From a virus, in the IMG/VR virus record IMGVR_UViG_3300049793_000148, positions 1-20,761 of that record: a stretch of DNA of 20,761 bases. One strand, given 5' to 3'. The translations under genes were made by a program, and so were the position numbers. Below, piece after piece: positions 18,693 through 20,761 of this stretch. The notes beneath the pieces were generated by a model that was not told the DNA's origin, did not search any database, and saw only the letters and a program-made list of their open reading frames with translations. The first letter of the stretch is position 1; the number at the start of each line of letters is the position of its first letter.

Positions 18693-19201
18693 TGACCGAC
18701 GACGCCATCATCGACGGCGTCGAGCTGCGCGAGGGTTGGCCGGCGTTCACGAACGACCCGGCCGACCTCGGCGGTCCGACCAAGGGCGGCATCACGCTCG
18801 AGACGCTTCGACTCTGGCGACACGATCCGACGTTGCTGACGGCCGACCTCCAAGGGCTCGAGGAGCCGGAGGCGCGGGCGATCTATCAGTTCATGTTCGT
18901 GCAGCCGTTTCATCTCATCACCGATGACGCGCTGCGCGCGTGCCTGGTCGACCTGGCGGTCTTGCGTGGACCGCGGAAATCCGCGATCATGTTGCAGGAG
19001 ATTGTGGGGGCGCTGCCGGCCGATGGCTGGATTGGCCCAGCGACGCTCGCGGCGCTCGCGCCGTTTCAACCCTTCGCGCTCGTCATGCTCATCGGTGCAC
19101 GGTTCACGCATATCGAAGGCCGCATCCGGGAGACCCCCTCACAGGCCAAATACCGGGATGGCTGGCGCGCTCGTAACGCAGCCTTTTTACCGAGGGGGTA
19201 A
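18692..19201 (+). CDS. Endolysin, GH108-type N-acetylmuramidase with peptidoglycan-binding-like C-terminus
   Basis: Probable cell-wall hydrolase for host lysis that cleaves the peptidoglycan glycan backbone. Residues 11-35 read E-L-R-E-G-W-P...NDPADLGGPTKGGIT, a match to the GH108 signature that normally reads EGGY..DP.D.GG.T..GIT. E14 is the expected catalytic acid, but the following GY is replaced by WP here. Residues about 85-135 (LVDLAVLRGP..SAIMLQ, then DGWIGPATLAAL) match the PG_binding_3-type C-terminal domain that usually follows GH108. The 169-aa length is typical. There is no signal peptide, so export needs a holin. The start overlaps the preceding stop (taatg) with no clear RBS, which indicates translational coupling. 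The lysis role is supported by the next gene, a one-TM protein. Confidence 0.82.
   Translation: MTDDAIIDGVELREGWPAFTNDPADLGGPTKGGITLETLRLWRHDPTLLTADLQGLEEPEARAIYQFMFVQPFHLITDDALRACLVDLAVLRGPRKSAIMLQEIVGALPADGWIGPATLAALAPFQPFALVMLIGARFTHIEGRIRETPSQAKYRDGWRARNAAFLPRG
19192..19198 (+). promoter_or_regulatory. Ribosome binding site for the membrane/coiled-coil lysis candidate
   Basis: The sequence gaggggg ends 9 bases before the ATG at 19208 and overlaps the end of the endolysin gene. Confidence 0.55.
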
Positions 19202-19207
19202 CGCTTC

Positions 19208-19615
19208 ATGGTGCTCGCACAGTCGGCGCCGGCGCTGTTTCCAGGACTCGATCTCGTTACGATCAAAATCACGCTCATCAGTGGGGCCATCGCCACGGTC
19301 ATCGGCGCCGCCGGCGCGGCCATCGTGACGGTCATTCGTGCCCTCGCTGAAATCAAACTCCAACAGGCGGCCACCGCGGCGCGGCAAATCGAAAATGCGG
19401 CCGTGATTACTTCAGTCGCGAAAGATACAGAGGCCATCAAGGGCCACGTCAACAGCGAAAAGACGGCGTCCGACGGTCGAGAAGCGGCCCTTCGAGCAGA
19501 GAATGACATGCTGCGCCAGATCATCGCGGAGAAAAAAGCCACCGCGGATCTCCTCGCGCAGGCCGCCGCCCAAGTGCTCGGCGTGCCGGCGCCCGTGATT
19601 CCTCCGAAGCCGTGA
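19208..19615 (+). CDS. One-TM, coiled-coil membrane protein; holin or spanin candidate
   Basis: A 135-residue protein with one apolar segment (residues about 20-44, ITLISGAIATVIGAAGAAIV). A charged helical region follows (about 46-125) with heptad-like Leu/Ile/Ala spacing, and the protein ends with a Pro-rich tail (VPAPVIPPKP). Arg and Lys just after the membrane segment favour an N-outside, C-cytoplasmic orientation, which fits a holin better than an i-spanin; the N-terminal TM plus long coil could still be an Rz-like spanin. The position immediately after the endolysin gene supports a lysis role. No embedded Rz1-like lipoprotein is visible. The family is not recognised from sequence alone. 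Confidence 0.5.
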   Translation: MVLAQSAPALFPGLDLVTIKITLISGAIATVIGAAGAAIVTVIRALAEIKLQQAATAARQIENAAVITSVAKDTEAIKGHVNSEKTASDGREAALRAENDMLRQIIAEKKATADLLAQAAAQVLGVPAPVIPPKP

Positions 19616-19624
19616 GGTCTTAGC

Positions 19625-20761
19625 ATGAGTCAACTCCAGGTCCGTGACGAGGCCGGGCAGCCGCTCGCCCGCATCAACATCCGCATCGCCCCAGGCATTG
19701 CGCCCAGCGATGCGGCGATTTACGACGTCACGACCGACCCGAGCGGCAATACGGGCTGGCCGATTCCGTTCTGGCCGGTGCGCCGCTATACGCTCTACGT
19801 GAACGTCGATCCCCTCTGGGCCGACACGCGCTACGGCACCGCGGCGGTGCTGGTCGACCATGATCGGGACGTGCTGATTACGCTCAGCCGCCTGAGCCGG
19901 CGCCCGGCCGCCAAGCGGCAACTCCCGCTGCCGCCGTTCGATCGCAACGATGGCGGCGGCGACGTGGCCATCGTGCTCCCGCCCGAGCAGCAGCTCCCGA
20001 CGGCATCTACTCGGGAGTTCTGGATCGGGGATGCCTGGGGCGTGACCCTCGACGAGACCCCGCCGTTCGTCGAGGGGGCCAACACGACCCCGCGCGAGAT
20101 GGTAATGAGCTATCTCCTCCCGCTCTACGATCGCGTGTGGCAGGACAAAATCCTCACCGGGCACGCCGAGCGCGGGCTCTCGCATTTTCACCTCGATCAA
20201 CCCACCTGGGAGAAAGCCGGCAAGAGCGTTGCGGAGATGGTCGACCTGTTCAAATACATCCAGTCCTGGGGATTCTTTACAAGCTGGTGGGCGACCGGCT
20301 CGAAGAGTCCGCGTAATCAGAATTGGCAGGGCCTGCGCGGGATCATCGAACCGTTCCTGCGCGCCCTCATTGCGGCCGGAGAGTCTGAGAAATCGATCTG
20401 TCTGGTCGGCGAGGAATTAAATAGCTGGAACCGGCCCGGCCCGGACGGCCTCGATGACATCATCGCGAACGTCTGCGCGATCTGTAATCCGGTCGACTTG
20501 CCGGTCTGGTTGCACTTCACGTCCAACATCCCGAGCTGGCAACCGGACGGGATGACGCCGGAAGCCTGGTGGCGGTCCTGGGCGGGACGCGTCAAAGGCT
20601 GTTGCTGGCAGTCCACGCCGAGCGAGCCGGCCGGGACGATGGCCGCCCGCATGTGGGACACGCGCAAATACCTCGGCGCCGCCGATTCGAGCCTGCTCGT
20701 GTCGGCCTGGGAGCTGCGCGGCGAAGAGCAGCTCTATGGCCGCTGCACCGAAGCGCAAGGC
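19625..20761 (+). CDS. Ig/CnaB-like plus putative TIM-barrel hydrolase-like protein, 3' end outside the window
   Basis: The frame stays open from the ATG at 19625 to the window edge (379 codons seen). Residues 1-93 look like an Ig- or CnaB-type beta-sandwich (LQVRDEAGQPLARINIRIAP, DPSGNTGWPIPFWPVRRYTL). A basic, Pro-rich linker follows (about 94-128). The rest is Trp-rich and resembles glycoside-hydrolase-like (beta/alpha)8 segments: SHFHLDQPTW, WGFFTSWW, CLVGEELNSWN (E263 and E264, candidate acidic residues after a beta strand), PVWLHFTSNIPSWQPDG and WAGRVKGCCWQS. I recall similar sequences in environmental phage proteins near fibre genes. The function is unproven; a surface-glycan hydrolase or a tail-associated binding protein is possible. 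RBS gtgaggt (19612-19618) ends 6 bases before the ATG. It follows the lysis cassette. Confidence 0.6.
   Translation, partial: MSQLQVRDEAGQPLARINIRIAPGIAPSDAAIYDVTTDPSGNTGWPIPFWPVRRYTLYVNVDPLWADTRYGTAAVLVDHDRDVLITLSRLSRRPAAKRQLPLPPFDRNDGGGDVAIVLPPEQQLPTASTREFWIGDAWGVTLDETPPFVEGANTTPREMVMSYLLPLYDRVWQDKILTGHAERGLSHFHLDQPTWEKAGKSVAEMVDLFKYIQSWGFFTSWWATGSKSPRNQNWQGLRGIIEPFLRALIAAGESEKSICLVGEELNSWNRPGPDGLDDIIANVCAICNPVDLPVWLHFTSNIPSWQPDGMTPEAWWRSWAGRVKGCCWQSTPSEPAGTMAARMWDTRKYLGAADSSLLVSAWELRGEEQLYGRCTEAQG

Overview
The window is a stretch of a tailed-phage (podovirus-type) genome or prophage, GC-rich (about two thirds G+C by eye). All credible genes are on the + strand and tightly packed. No intergenic gap exceeds about 30 bases, and three junctions are 1-base overlaps or near-contacts. 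I see no tRNA, rRNA, CRISPR array, insertion sequence, integrase, clear promoter or clear terminator. The host cannot be named; the composition only suggests a GC-rich bacterium, and the T7/P22-like tail and ejection machinery suggests a Gram-negative one.

Layout. Positions 1-3787 hold the tail-neck genes: a tail tubular/adaptor protein (T7 gp11 / P22 gp4 type) that carries its family domain twice in tandem, then the tail nozzle protein (T7 gp12 / P22 gp10 type) with a small carbohydrate-binding-like insert. Positions 3792-14997 hold the DNA-ejection (internal virion core) genes in the T7 order 14-15-16: a 200-aa gp14-like protein, a 624-aa gp15-like helical protein and a 2906-aa gp16-like giant. 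The giant contains a phage 'polyvalent protein' region and an HEFAH zinc-metallopeptidase-like motif. Positions 14997-17312 encode a 771-aa fibre with three collagen-like Gly-X-Y segments, a beta-rich domain and a seven-blade Asp-box (BNR) propeller. Positions 17320-18692 hold three small, probably virion-associated proteins. Positions 18692-19615 hold a GH108-type endolysin and a one-TM, coiled-coil lysis candidate. The window closes inside a further gene (19625 onward) with an Ig/CnaB-like N-terminus and a possible TIM-barrel hydrolase domain.

How it works together (inference). The adaptor and nozzle form the short tail. The three core proteins are ejected and build the trans-envelope DNA channel. 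The collagen/propeller fibre, the small beta proteins and the last gene are candidates for host recognition or surface-glycan processing. The endolysin and membrane protein release progeny. The close spacing and overlapping start/stop codons suggest one late polycistronic unit.

The most unusual points are the tandem adaptor, the collagen-domain-collagen-propeller-collagen fibre with nearly identical propeller blades, and the giant ejection protein that has a putative protease but no recognisable lytic transglycosylase.
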